Shown one piece after another: positions 1-6,047 of a DNA stretch of 16,458 bases. A model generated the notes under the pieces. The model was given only the letters and a program-made list of their open reading frames with translations. It was not told the origin of the DNA and did no database searches. This stretch comes from Candidatus Cloacimonadota bacterium (GTDB lineage Bacteria; Cloacimonadota; Cloacimonadia; Cloacimonadales; Cloacimonadaceae), in contig JAEZUG010000008.1 in the NCBI GenBank assembly GCA_023421135.1, positions 1-16,458 of the forward strand. Reading direction: 5' to 3'. Both the position numbers and the translations under genes were made by a program. How positions within the stretch are numbered: the stretch's first letter is position 1; the number at the start of each line of letters is the position of its first letter.

Positions 1-17
1 ATCTATTCCCTATTATA

Positions 18-37
18 CCAGGGGTTTACACCCCTGG
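18..37. repeat. Hairpin, 8-bp stem
   Basis: Arms ccaggggt (18-25) and acccctgg (30-37) pair perfectly around the loop ttac. A second small dyad, acccc/ggggt, follows at 50-63. No T-run follows, so a repeat element is more likely than a terminator. Confidence 0.6.
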
Positions 38-56
38 CTATGGAATTTCACCCCTA

Positions 57-114
57 CCGGGGTTTACGAATAAAGGACAAATCTCTCTACCGGGGTTTCC
101 GATTGTGGACAAAA
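57..114. repeat. Imperfect direct repeat beginning ccggggttt
   Basis: Two 25-nt units at 57-81 and 90-114 share ccggggttt at the start and ggacaaa near the end, with mismatches between. The period is 33 bp. There are only two units. Confidence 0.5.
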
Positions 115-145
115 CTTGGTGATGTTAAAGACTTTATCAACAGGT

Positions 146-175
146 AGAGTTCCGGAGGAAAGGCATTTAAGGTAG
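146..175 (+). repeat. Dispersed repeat module A, copy 1
   Basis: This 30-nt segment shares agagttccg at its start, ggcattt near its middle and aggtag at its end with 5844-5873, at identical spacing. The two copies lie about 5.7 kb apart, in different intergenic blocks. Confidence 0.55.
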
Positions 176-204
176 TATCCGGAGTCCTGCATAAATCCCC
201 GCAA

Positions 205-218
205 GCTCCGGAGGAGCG
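205..218. repeat. Short hairpin module gctccggaggagcg, copy 1
   Basis: The arms gctcc and ggagc pair around gga. The identical 14-mer recurs at 5818-5831. Confidence 0.5.
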
Positions 219-230
219 ATATTCTATAGC

Positions 231-301
231 CCGGGGTGAAGCGACCGGAGTCCTCGCCAAACCGCTTGCGGTTTGGTGGGGTGGAGGAGCGGAACCCCGG
301 G
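231..301. repeat. Nested inverted repeat with cccggggt outer arms
   Basis: Outer arms cccggggt (231-238) and accccggg (294-301) enclose an inner hairpin at 257-276, in which ccaaaccgc pairs with gcggtttgg. The arrangement looks like a compact hairpin-in-hairpin repeat element. Confidence 0.5.
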
Positions 302-333
302 TCAAGCGCCGGATAGACAAAATTTAGGGTTTA

Positions 334-389
334 ATCCCTCACCCCCCTGTCATGAAAACCTCGGTTTTCATGACAGGGGGGTGAGGGAT
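334..389. repeat. Perfect 27-bp inverted repeat with 2-nt loop
   Basis: Positions 334-360 are the exact reverse complement of 363-389, separated only by tc. Each arm contains a run of six C or six G. This is the longest perfect dyad in the window. No T-run follows it on either strand, so a plain terminator is unlikely. It could be two inverted copies of a repeat placed head to head, or a small palindromic element. Confidence 0.85.
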
Positions 390-417
390 ATTTGTTTTAT
401 TGATGAACGTAAGCTGC

Positions 418-505
418 CCAGATCGATGGGCTGCCGCCCATCGCTTACAGAGGTTCGCCCCTTCAGGGCTTATAGGGCAGACACACAGGTCTGCCCCTAC
501 AGGGG
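418..505 (+). repeat. Composite hairpin module B, copy 1
   Basis: It contains in order: a hairpin cgatgggc/gcccatcg (424-431 and 436-443, loop tgcc); the 15-mer cgccccttcagggct (456-470); and a hairpin gggcagac/gtctgccc (475-482 and 489-496). The first two parts recur in the same order at 5918-5970. The third part with its flank (475-501) recurs exactly, inverted, at 5787-5813. Confidence 0.7.
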
Positions 506-534
506 ACGATAGCAGTCTATCCAGTCATCTTGAG

Positions 535-662
535 TTCTATTCTTTTCACGAGGATTTTAAGGATTAGAGGATTAGAAGGAGATATATCTGCGTGAATCAT
601 AATCATCTGCGTCATCAGCGTTCTATTCTTTCACGAGGATTTCAGGATTAGAGGATTAGAAG
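535..662 (+). repeat. Direct repeat pair, about 43 bp
   Basis: Copies at 535-578 and 621-662 begin with ttctattctt, continue through cacgaggat and end with ggattagaggattagaag. They differ by a one-base and a two-base change in length and composition. The first copy of module C (595-626) lies between them. Confidence 0.6.
595..626 (+). repeat. Dispersed repeat module C, copy 1 (32 bp)
   Basis: This 32-mer, with core catctgcgtcatcagcg, recurs identically at 900-931 and partially at 778-793. It recurs inverted with one mismatch at 16304-16330, at the other end of the window. Confidence 0.7.
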
Positions 663-777
663 AATTGTATTCATTACGGATTACACGGATTAAACAGATT
701 GAACAGATTTGAGCTCATTTGTGATCTTTCATTTGTGTCCATTCGTGGGAGAAAATCCTGTTGATCCAGTTGATCCA

Positions 778-793
778 GTCATCAGCGTTCTAT
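778..793 (+). repeat. Module C, partial copy
   Basis: The 3' half of module C (gtcatcagcgttctat) is present here without the 5' half. The sequence leading into it is instead a tandem of ttgatccag (762-779). Confidence 0.5.
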
Positions 794-855
794 TATTGAT
801 CAGGTAAATCAAGTAAATCAGGTAGATCAGGTTGTCAGAGTTCTATCGGTTGCTT

Positions 856-877
856 CTGCCAATTCGGAGATTGGCAG
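856..877. repeat. Hairpin element D, short form
   Basis: Arms ctgccaat (856-863) and attggcag (870-877) close a 6-nt loop, tcggag. The same outer arms and first loop bases occur at 6048-6113, where the loop is expanded by a second hairpin. Confidence 0.6.
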
Positions 878-899
878 ACCAAGTTCTGTTTATCCTTCT

Positions 900-931
900 A
901 ATCATAATCATCTGCGTCATCAGCGTTCTAT
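900..931 (+). repeat. Dispersed repeat module C, copy 2 (32 bp)
   Basis: It is identical over 32 nt to 595-626. It is followed by tcggaagc instead of the cacgaggat phrase that follows copy 1. Confidence 0.7.
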
Positions 932-987
932 CGGAAGCTTATTCGGGAGCAACAGCAGCGCAGCTCTCGTCACTCGTCACTCCCCAA

Positions 988-1006
988 AAGCGACAAGATG
1001 TCGCTT
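988..1006. repeat. Hairpin, 8-bp stem
   Basis: aagcgaca (988-995) pairs with tgtcgctt (999-1006) around aga. It is flanked by simple cgtcact/cttgtcac repeats, and no T-run follows. Confidence 0.5.
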
Positions 1007-1037
1007 CCACTCTCTTGTCACAGATCACTTGTCACAC

Positions 1038-1066
1038 AAAAAGAAAAACCCGCTGCAAGCAGCGGG
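1038..1066 (-). terminator. Rho-independent terminator (minus strand)
   Basis: Read on the minus strand, cccgctgc (1066-1059) pairs with gcagcggg (1056-1049) around a 2-nt loop. It is followed directly by TTTTTCTTTTT (1048-1038). This is a textbook intrinsic terminator. It lies about 315 bases past the response regulator stop, so it probably ends either a long 3' tail of the operon or a separate small transcript. Confidence 0.8.
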
Positions 1067-1264
1067 CAATTTCTGGTCTGCATCACCAGAAGCCTCTCAT
1101 ACATCAACTTCCGAAGCCTATACCCAAAAAAATATCAGGTTCCGTTTCTGCATCCAGTGCGCCAACAGCCCGGAATGCCTCCGTTTATATTTTCCCACAT
1201 TATAGCCCGCGGGACAAGACAGAGTAGGCAAGGAAGGGATTAGACACGTTTTGTCCCGCTTAGC
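1038..1264 (-). ncRNA. Candidate small structured RNA, possibly sigma-54 driven
   Basis: I do not recognise a known RNA family. If transcription starts about 12 bases past the promoter-like element at 1275-1290, the transcript is roughly 225 nt. Its 5' end folds into a 9-bp stem (gcgggacaa at 1209-1217 against ttgtcccgc at 1251-1259). The roughly 33-nt loop is rich in C and U and contains cccttccttgcc. Further on is a hairpin ttctggt/accagaa (about 1071-1092), and the transcript ends at the strong terminator. A perfect TATAAT on the minus strand (1199-1204) could instead start a shorter transcript of about 150 nt. Only tiny reading frames are present: a 21-codon ATG frame and an 11-codon one, neither with a good ribosome binding site. 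Alternatives are a 3' UTR of the operon or a decayed gene tail, since one minus-strand frame reads like protein (starting EAFRAVGALDAE) but lacks a start codon. Confidence 0.4.
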
Positions 1265-1274
1265 CAGTATTATA

Positions 1275-1290
1275 TGCACGTGCGGAGCCA
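1275..1290 (-). promoter_or_regulatory. Sigma-54-like promoter (-24/-12)
   Basis: The minus strand reads TGGCTCCGCACGTGCA. Compared with the consensus TGGCACG-N4-TTGC, it keeps TGGC, the invariant GG and GC with exactly 10 nt between them, and TGC at -12. It lies about 90 bases past the end of the sigma-54 activator gene and points at the candidate small RNA. A TATAAT (1268-1273, minus) overlaps its downstream side, so a sigma-70-type promoter without a good -35 box is an alternative. Confidence 0.45.
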
Positions 1291-1338
1291 CTTGGAAGAA
1301 ATGTCTTAAGAGATTGGTTTTCAGAAATATAGTTACAC

Positions 1339-1360
1339 TACACCTCGGGGTTGGGGTGTA
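1339..1360. promoter_or_regulatory. Dyad, possible activator binding site
   Basis: tacacc (1339-1344) and ggtgta (1355-1360) are inverted repeats separated by 10 nt. The centre lies about 60 bases upstream of the -24 element. That is a typical distance for an enhancer-like site bound by a sigma-54 activator with a Fis-type helix-turn-helix. The dyad starts 22 bases past the regulator stop. A hairpin in the operon 3' end is the alternative reading. Confidence 0.4.
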
Positions 1361-1381
1361 TATTTTGCCACAGGTAAAAGA

Positions 1382-2737
1382 TTAATCCGGGAGCTGACTA
1401 TGAGTATTGAGTTTGTATTGAGAGATCTTCTTGAAAAGGTTTGATTTGTCTATCCCCAGAGCCTGGGCAGTTTGGCTAACGTTTCCGTTGTATAGATTTA
1501 GCGAGTGTTGAAGGTAGGAACGCTCGAAACTGCGGAGGGCTTGCCGGAGCTGAGAGGGCTGCTCAAAGAGGGCTTCATCAGGGCTAGAAGAGCCGCCTTG
1601 CAAATCTGCCACCGTCAATGAGTCATTAGTGGCAAATATTACACCCCGCTCGATGGTACTGCGAAGTTCACGCACGTTTCCCGGCCAAGCCTGCTCAAAG
1701 AGCCATTGCAGGGCGGGGAAGGAGATCTGCATGGGAGCTTTGCTGTTGCGGTTGCAAAATTCGGTGCAGAAATGGGTGGCAAGCTGGAGGATATCGTCCT
1801 TGCGTTCACGCAGGGGCGGGATGTTTATATTGATAGCGTTGAGCCGGTAATAGAGATCGCTGCGAAATTCGCCCCGGTGCTGCATCTCGGTAAGGTTGCG
1901 GTTTGTGGCGGCAATGATGCGGGTCTTGATTTTGCGGATTCTGCCGCCCAGCTTCTGGATTTCACCCTCGGAGATCACCCTCAGGAGCTTGGCCTGCACG
2001 TCCAGCGGAAGCTCGCTGATCTCGTCCAGAAAGAGGCTGTTGTCTCCGGCAAATTCAAAGTAGCCTTTACGATCGGTCACAGCCCCGGTGAAGGAGCCCT
2101 TCTCATAGCCAAAGAGTTCGCTTTCAAAGAGTTCCTTGGGAATTGAAGCGCAGTTGATACAGACCATATTCTTATCTTTATAGGGGCTGAGGCGGTGAAT
2201 GGCGTGGGCAGCGAGTTCTTTGCCCACCCCGGTTTCTCCGGAGATCAGCACCGGGCTGTCGTAGCCTGCAGTGCGGATGATATTGGCATAGACGTTTTGC
2301 ATGGGAGGTGAATCTCCCACCATACCGATAGCGGTCTTGGCAATATCCAGATTGGCCTGTTTGGAGCTGATAAAGGCAGCGATATTGCGGATTCTTTGGC
2401 GCAGATGATCCGGAGCAATGGGCTTTTCGATAAAGTCATAAGCGCCGCGTTTGATAGCTTCGACGGCATCCGGAATATGCCCGGAGCCCGAGATCATCAG
2501 AATAATGGTCTCCGGGAAGCGCTCGCGAATACAATCCAGCAAGCCAAAACCGTCGCTCAGCTCTGGCAAACACATGTCCAACATCACGATGGGAAAGAAG
2601 TTCTCGCTCAGGAGGCGCCTGGCTTCTTCCAACGTGAAAGCCTTTTCCACCCCAAATCCTTCCCGGATAAGCAGATCTCCGGCAAGCTTGCAGAAGGTCT
2701 GGTCGTCATCGGCCAGGAGTATGTTTATCTTCGTCAT
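1382..2737 (-). CDS. Sigma-54-dependent response regulator (NtrC family)
   Basis: This 451-residue protein has the standard NtrC/AtoC layout and family length. An N-terminal receiver (about 1-120) has the acidic cluster D10-D12, phospho-acceptor D54 (VMLDMCLP), S83 and K105 (IEKP). An AAA+ sigma-54 interaction domain (about 145-370) has Walker A GETGVGK (167-173), the loop GSFTGA (214-219) in place of the usual GAFTGA, and Walker B FLDE with D238/E239. A C-terminal Fis-type helix-turn-helix (about 405-447) contains NVSQTAQALGIDKSNLFKK. When phosphorylated it should oligomerise and remodel sigma-54 RNA polymerase at its target promoters. Its ATG directly follows the TAA of the histidine kinase gene (TAAATG), and AAAGGTGA lies just upstream as a ribosome binding site, so the two are almost certainly cotranscribed and probably translationally coupled. 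The target is unknown; the sigma-54-like site at 1275-1290 is the nearest candidate. The family assignment is secure, but a specific gene name is not. Confidence 0.95.
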   Translation of the reverse strand: MTKINILLADDDQTFCKLAGDLLIREGFGVEKAFTLEEARRLLSENFFPIVMLDMCLPELSDGFGLLDCIRERFPETIILMISGSGHIPDAVEAIKRGAYDFIEKPIAPDHLRQRIRNIAAFISSKQANLDIAKTAIGMVGDSPPMQNVYANIIRTAGYDSPVLISGETGVGKELAAHAIHRLSPYKDKNMVCINCASIPKELFESELFGYEKGSFTGAVTDRKGYFEFAGDNSLFLDEISELPLDVQAKLLRVISEGEIQKLGGRIRKIKTRIIAATNRNLTEMQHRGEFRSDLYYRLNAININIPPLRERKDDILQLATHFCTEFCNRNSKAPMQISFPALQWLFEQAWPGNVRELRSTIERGVIFATNDSLTVADLQGGSSSPDEALFEQPSQLRQALRSFERSYLQHSLNLYNGNVSQTAQALGIDKSNLFKKISQYKLNTHSQLPD

Positions 2738-5224
2738 TTATTCACCTTTTAACCAGATGGAGACCACCGTTCCACTGCCTTCTTCGGAGCGCAGTTCCAG
2801 CTCTCCGTGCATGGATTCGATGATCTTCTTTGTTTCGGGCAGACCGATTCCGGTGCCGGCAGCTTTGGTGGTGAAGAAGGGTTTGAAGATATCTTCCATA
2901 TTCTGTTTGGAGATACCCTTGCCGCTGTCTTCAATCTCGATCAGCACGGGCAGATTATCTTGGTCGGAGCCGTGCAGCGGCACTTTCTTCACGGAGATAT
3001 GCAGCACACCTTCCTCACTCATGCTTTCCAGGGCGTTGATTATCATATTACTGAGCGCTTCTTCAAAGCGGATGGGCTCGATCAGGGCTGCGATGGAAGT
3101 CAGGCTCCAGTTTTTGATCACTTTTATCCCCTGAGGAATCTTGATCCGTGCCAGGCAATGCTCTACAGAAGGGATGATATCCTGCAGCTTGAGCTCATAG
3201 TCCTTGAGCTCGGAGAAGCGCTGGAAGGCATGGGTAAAGACCCTGATGCGCTCGGTCTCATCCTTGATGATCTTCAGATATTCCGCTCTGTCCACAGAAC
3301 TAAGCTCATCTGAATCCAGAGGTTCCAAAGCCAGGATGATATTGGTGATGTGGCGGCGAACGTTGTGCGAAAGCCGACGGGCAGTTTCCGCCCAGAGCAA
3401 TTCCCGGCTGTGTTTATCGTCGTTCATATAAGGGATTGTGAAGGTAATCATATAGTAGGTTCTGAAGCTGCGGGTAGAGACATAGGCAACATTGCTATCC
3501 AGTTCCAGTTCACCAATCTTGATGACTTGGCGGGTCTTGAACACCTGTCTCTTGGACTTGGCAAATTTCAGCAGAGTGATATGGATTTCCGGGAAGAGAG
3601 AACTGAGGCGCCTGCGATCCAGGAAAGTTTCTTGAGGAGCATGTGCCGAGAGCAGATCTTCAGTACGTCGGTTAATCCTGTAAATCCTATTGGTGCCTCT
3701 TGTAACGATCACCCCCAGGTCTGTGCTGTCTGCCAGAGTATGGTTCACAATGGAGCGTTTACGATAGAGATGAATGGAAATCAGAAGCAAAAAGAGCAGG
3801 AAGCCCATCACCCAGAAGGAATAGGCCTTCAAAGAGGCCAGCAGCATCTTTCCGGCAGGGATATTCTGATACCTGAAATAGATGATCTGGTTCCGGGTCG
3901 CCACTGCCAAACCGGTATGCTCTTTCTTACCCAGGCGTACGGAACGGATCAGATAGCCGTCCTCATCTGGATTGGGATGCTTCAGCCGGGCACGAACCCG
4001 GAACCGGTGATCCAACACCACGATGTATTTATCCTCTGTGAGCACCAACAGCCCTTTCTTGCCATCTTCATCCAGATCGACTGATTCCAGAATCACCCGG
4101 GGAGTCGTGTCCAAGCCGTGTTTGATCTGATTCAGATCTTTATCCAGCACTACCAGACCCTTCTCCGAATCTATCACGGTTATCAGATACTTTCCTTCCT
4201 TACTCATCTGATGCACCAAAACCGTAGGATCAATATCGTAAAGTGTGGCCTGGGTGGAGTGTTGACGCTGCATCACCAGGCGCTGGTTCTTATAGTCGTA
4301 GATTGTCACGCTGTTACGCTGTTCCAGATTTCCCCAGCTTCCTGCCAGGAGTATGATCTCTTTCAGCCCGTCGCTATCCATATCCGCCAAGGCGGGCACT
4401 GCTGTGCTATAACCGTCCAGCACTTTGTTTTGAAAGATCTTCTGTCCCCGGTTGTCGAGAATCACGATAAAGCTGTCGTGATCTGTGAGCCCGTTGATCT
4501 CCTCCTGACTGTTGCGCAAGGCCTTGGTGCCAAAGACGATCTCGCTGGAACCGTCGCCATCCAAATCTTCCACATAAACGCCGGTGAGATTGCAGGGTGT
4601 GCGATATTGCCATTTCAGCCTGCCGGAATCAAGATCGTAAACCACCACTCCGCGGGGATTGGCTTTGAAGCCATCAGCTGCAGTGCAGACAAGCTCCTGC
4701 CTTCCATCATTGTCCAGATCGTTGATGAGCATGGGATAAAGCGAGCCATACCAGGGGCTGAGAGGATTATCCAGGGGGTTGGGGATGCGGGGGATGGGCT
4801 CGAAGACTTTGTCCTCCCTGGTGGTGCGGGGTTTCCAGGTGTAGCTGTGGGCAAGCAGGCTCACCTTCTGGCCATCGTTGAAGCTCTGGTAAATCCAGGT
4901 TTTACCGTCCCGGGGATCGGTGAGAACATTCTGGGTGTGGATGGTTTTACCGATGTTATACTGTGCCAGCGGTTTGCCATCCTGAGAAAAGATAATCATG
5001 GCTGTGGCAGGACCCAGGATGTCGTCTTTGCCAATAGCTTCGTCTCTGCCATCATCGTCAAGATCGGCAAAGATCCCCGTTCCGCTGCGCGGTCCGGAAC
5101 TGATAAAGTTTTGCTCCAGCCTGTGAGTGAGGACTCTATCCTTGATATCACAAGCACTAATGAGCACAACAGCCAAGCAGAACAAAATATGGAACAAACG
5201 TCTCAAAACCAACCTCGGAAGCAT
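2738..5224 (-). CDS. Sensor histidine kinase with extracytoplasmic beta-propeller-like domain
   Basis: This 828-residue membrane kinase is the partner of the adjoining NtrC-family regulator. The N-terminus (LFHILFCLAVVLISAC) is a signal sequence with a possible lipobox ending at C25. Residues about 45-450 carry at least five DxDxDG-type motifs, near residues 52 (DLDDDGRDE), 167 (DLDNDGRQE), 220 (DLDGDGSSE), 283 (DMDSDGLKE) and 384 (DLDEDGKKG). These are typical of FG-GAP/VCBS-like propeller blades that bind calcium. A transmembrane helix follows at about 467-487, then a PAS-like region (about 500-600), a dimerisation helix with H620, and a HATPase domain with an N box (SNMIINALESM), G1 (EDSGKGIS), an F box (FKPFFTTK) and G2 (GTGIGLPETKK). 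The H box reads SHNVRRHITNI instead of the usual H-E-x-x-N-P pattern, which is unusual. The start is the ATG at 5224; the ribosome binding site is weak, but the signal sequence supports it. The ligand is unknown. Confidence 0.92.
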   Translation of the reverse strand: MLPRLVLRRLFHILFCLAVVLISACDIKDRVLTHRLEQNFISSGPRSGTGIFADLDDDGRDEAIGKDDILGPATAMIIFSQDGKPLAQYNIGKTIHTQNVLTDPRDGKTWIYQSFNDGQKVSLLAHSYTWKPRTTREDKVFEPIPRIPNPLDNPLSPWYGSLYPMLINDLDNDGRQELVCTAADGFKANPRGVVVYDLDSGRLKWQYRTPCNLTGVYVEDLDGDGSSEIVFGTKALRNSQEEINGLTDHDSFIVILDNRGQKIFQNKVLDGYSTAVPALADMDSDGLKEIILLAGSWGNLEQRNSVTIYDYKNQRLVMQRQHSTQATLYDIDPTVLVHQMSKEGKYLITVIDSEKGLVVLDKDLNQIKHGLDTTPRVILESVDLDEDGKKGLLVLTEDKYIVVLDHRFRVRARLKHPNPDEDGYLIRSVRLGKKEHTGLAVATRNQIIYFRYQNIPAGKMLLASLKAYSFWVMGFLLFLLLISIHLYRKRSIVNHTLADSTDLGVIVTRGTNRIYRINRRTEDLLSAHAPQETFLDRRRLSSLFPEIHITLLKFAKSKRQVFKTRQVIKIGELELDSNVAYVSTRSFRTYYMITFTIPYMNDDKHSRELLWAETARRLSHNVRRHITNIILALEPLDSDELSSVDRAEYLKIIKDETERIRVFTHAFQRFSELKDYELKLQDIIPSVEHCLARIKIPQGIKVIKNWSLTSIAALIEPIRFEEALSNMIINALESMSEEGVLHISVKKVPLHGSDQDNLPVLIEIEDSGKGISKQNMEDIFKPFFTTKAAGTGIGLPETKKIIESMHGELELRSEEGSGTVVSIWLKGE

Positions 5225-5239
5225 TAATCGGTAAACTTT

Positions 5240-5270
5240 ACAATAAGCTTAATTCGTTCTAATAAGTCAA
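5240..5270 (-). promoter_or_regulatory. Possible sigma-70-type promoter for the kinase operon
   Basis: On the minus strand TTGACT (5270-5265) lies 19 nt upstream of TATTGT (5245-5240), about 15 bases before the kinase ATG. The -35 is good, the -10 is mediocre and the spacer is long. The leader would be very short. Confidence 0.35.
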
Positions 5271-5527
5271 GGACTTTCTGCGGGGGAGGGCAGAGAGTGA
5301 CGAGTGACCAGCGGCTTCGCCGAGTGAACAGTGAACAGATAGTGACAAGTGACGAGTGACAAGTCCGGTAAGTGTGTAGCTGGGAGACTGCGGCTTCGCT
5401 TAGTGATTAGGGATTAGGGACTAGGGATTAGACCGTACGTGTGGAGCTGGGAGACTAAAGCCACAGGTCTGCCACTACAGATACCACCCGATAGTCTCCC
5501 AGCCAAGCGCACATCTCCACCACTTCA

Positions 5528-5579
5528 CCACTTCATCACTTCACCACTAACAAAGGCGGTTCGGCGACCGCCTCTACAA
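5528..5579 (+). repeat. 52-bp direct repeat, copy 1
   Basis: It matches 6140-6192 almost exactly, differing by a base change and a one-base insertion in the middle. It begins ccacttcatcacttcacc and contains a hairpin ggcggt/accgcc (5555-5560 and 5567-5572, loop tcggcg). Confidence 0.7.
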
Positions 5580-5594
5580 ACCTGTCACTGAGAC

Positions 5595-5638
5595 GACACC
5601 CATGAGACACCCATGTGACACCCATGTGACACCCATGT
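5595..5638 (+). repeat. Tandem array, four 11-bp units
   Basis: Units are 5595-5605, 5606-5616, 5617-5627 and 5628-5638. The last three are identical (gacacccatgt) and the first ends in a instead of t. The related words gtgtcacatgag follow at 5649-5660. Confidence 0.8.
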
Positions 5639-5786
5639 AAAATCATGCGTGTCACATGAGTATGAGTTGCGTATTTTACGGGTACTCTGTTAGTGAACAG
5701 TGCACAGTGAACAGTGAGCAGAGAGGTAAGCGCAGAGCTGGGAGACTGCGGCACCTCTACTCACCATTTACTTTTCACTATTAACT

Positions 5787-5813
5787 TGTAGGGGCAGACC
5801 TGTGTGTCTGCCC
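5787..5813 (-). repeat. Module B hairpin, inverted copy
   Basis: These 27 nt are the exact reverse complement of 475-501. The hairpin gggcagac/gtctgccc spans 5792-5799 and 5806-5813. A degenerate third copy (acaggtctgccactacag) lies at 5463-5480. Confidence 0.7.
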
Positions 5814-5817
5814 GCCA

Positions 5818-5831
5818 GCTCCGGAGGAGCG
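5818..5831. repeat. Short hairpin module gctccggaggagcg, copy 2
   Basis: It is identical to 205-218. It lies directly before module A copy 2. Confidence 0.5.
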
Positions 5832-5843
5832 CAGTCCCTCCCC

Positions 5844-5873
5844 AGAGTTCCGTAAGAACGGCATTTCAGGTAG
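5844..5873 (+). repeat. Dispersed repeat module A, copy 2
   Basis: It matches 146-175 at both ends and in the middle, over the same total length of 30 nt. Confidence 0.55.
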
Positions 5874-5901
5874 CCAGCAAAACCACACACAGCCGAAATA
5901 G

Positions 5902-5970
5902 AGCCCTGAAGGGGCGTCCAGATCGATGGGCTGCCGCCCATCGCTATCAGATAATCGCCCCTTCAGGGCT
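5902..5970. repeat. Module B, complete form: hairpin inside a 15-bp inverted repeat
   Basis: agccctgaaggggcg (5902-5916) pairs perfectly with cgccccttcagggct (5956-5970). Inside lies cgatgggc/gcccatcg (5924-5931 and 5936-5943). In the left block the right outer arm and the inner hairpin are present (424-470), but the left outer arm is missing. Confidence 0.7.
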
Positions 5971-6000
5971 TGCTTGCCCGCAGAGCGACAGCAGTTGGTG

Positions 6001-6038
6001 TGGCAATATCCTCATTGCCACAAAGGCCGCAGGCCTTT
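6001..6038. repeat. Two adjacent hairpins
   Basis: tggcaat/attgcca (6001-6007 and 6014-6020) is followed one base later by aaaggcc/ggccttt (6022-6028 and 6032-6038). No T-run follows. Confidence 0.5.
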
Positions 6039-6047
6039 CCACTGTTT

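Larger units (their letters stand above)
1..1036. other. Gene-free intergenic repeat mosaic (left block)
   Basis: I find no convincing protein gene in this stretch. Short open frames exist on both strands, but they run through hairpins and simple repeats and have no recognisable domain or ribosome binding site. The block consists of at least ten hairpin-forming elements (listed separately) and short repeated phrases such as ggattagaggattag and ttgatccag. Several modules recur in the second block at 5271-6280, some in inverted orientation. The content resembles the non-coding interspersed hairpin repeats found in many environmental bacterial genomes. I cannot name the family. Confidence 0.75.
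5378..5747. repeat. Four scattered copies of a 12-bp word
   Basis: agctgggagact occurs at 5378-5389, 5445-5456 and 5736-5747, and inverted with one terminal mismatch at 5493-5503. Two of the copies continue with gcggc. Confidence 0.55.

Noticed and set aside
334..389. Bidirectional transcription terminator
   Set aside because: The stem is strong but neither strand has a T-run after it, and no gene ends nearby.
832..1227. 131-codon open frame with a hydrophobic segment (plus strand)
   Set aside because: It runs through hairpin element D, module C, simple cgtcact repeats and the minus-strand terminator. It has no ribosome binding site, and the hydrophobic stretch is a translation of the repeat.
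4118..5227. 369-codon open frame opposite the sensor kinase
   Set aside because: It is a shadow frame. The opposite strand encodes recognisable propeller motifs throughout, and this frame has no domain.
5295..5640. CRISPR array
   Set aside because: Repeats are short, differ in length and lack regular unique spacers. No cas genes are present.
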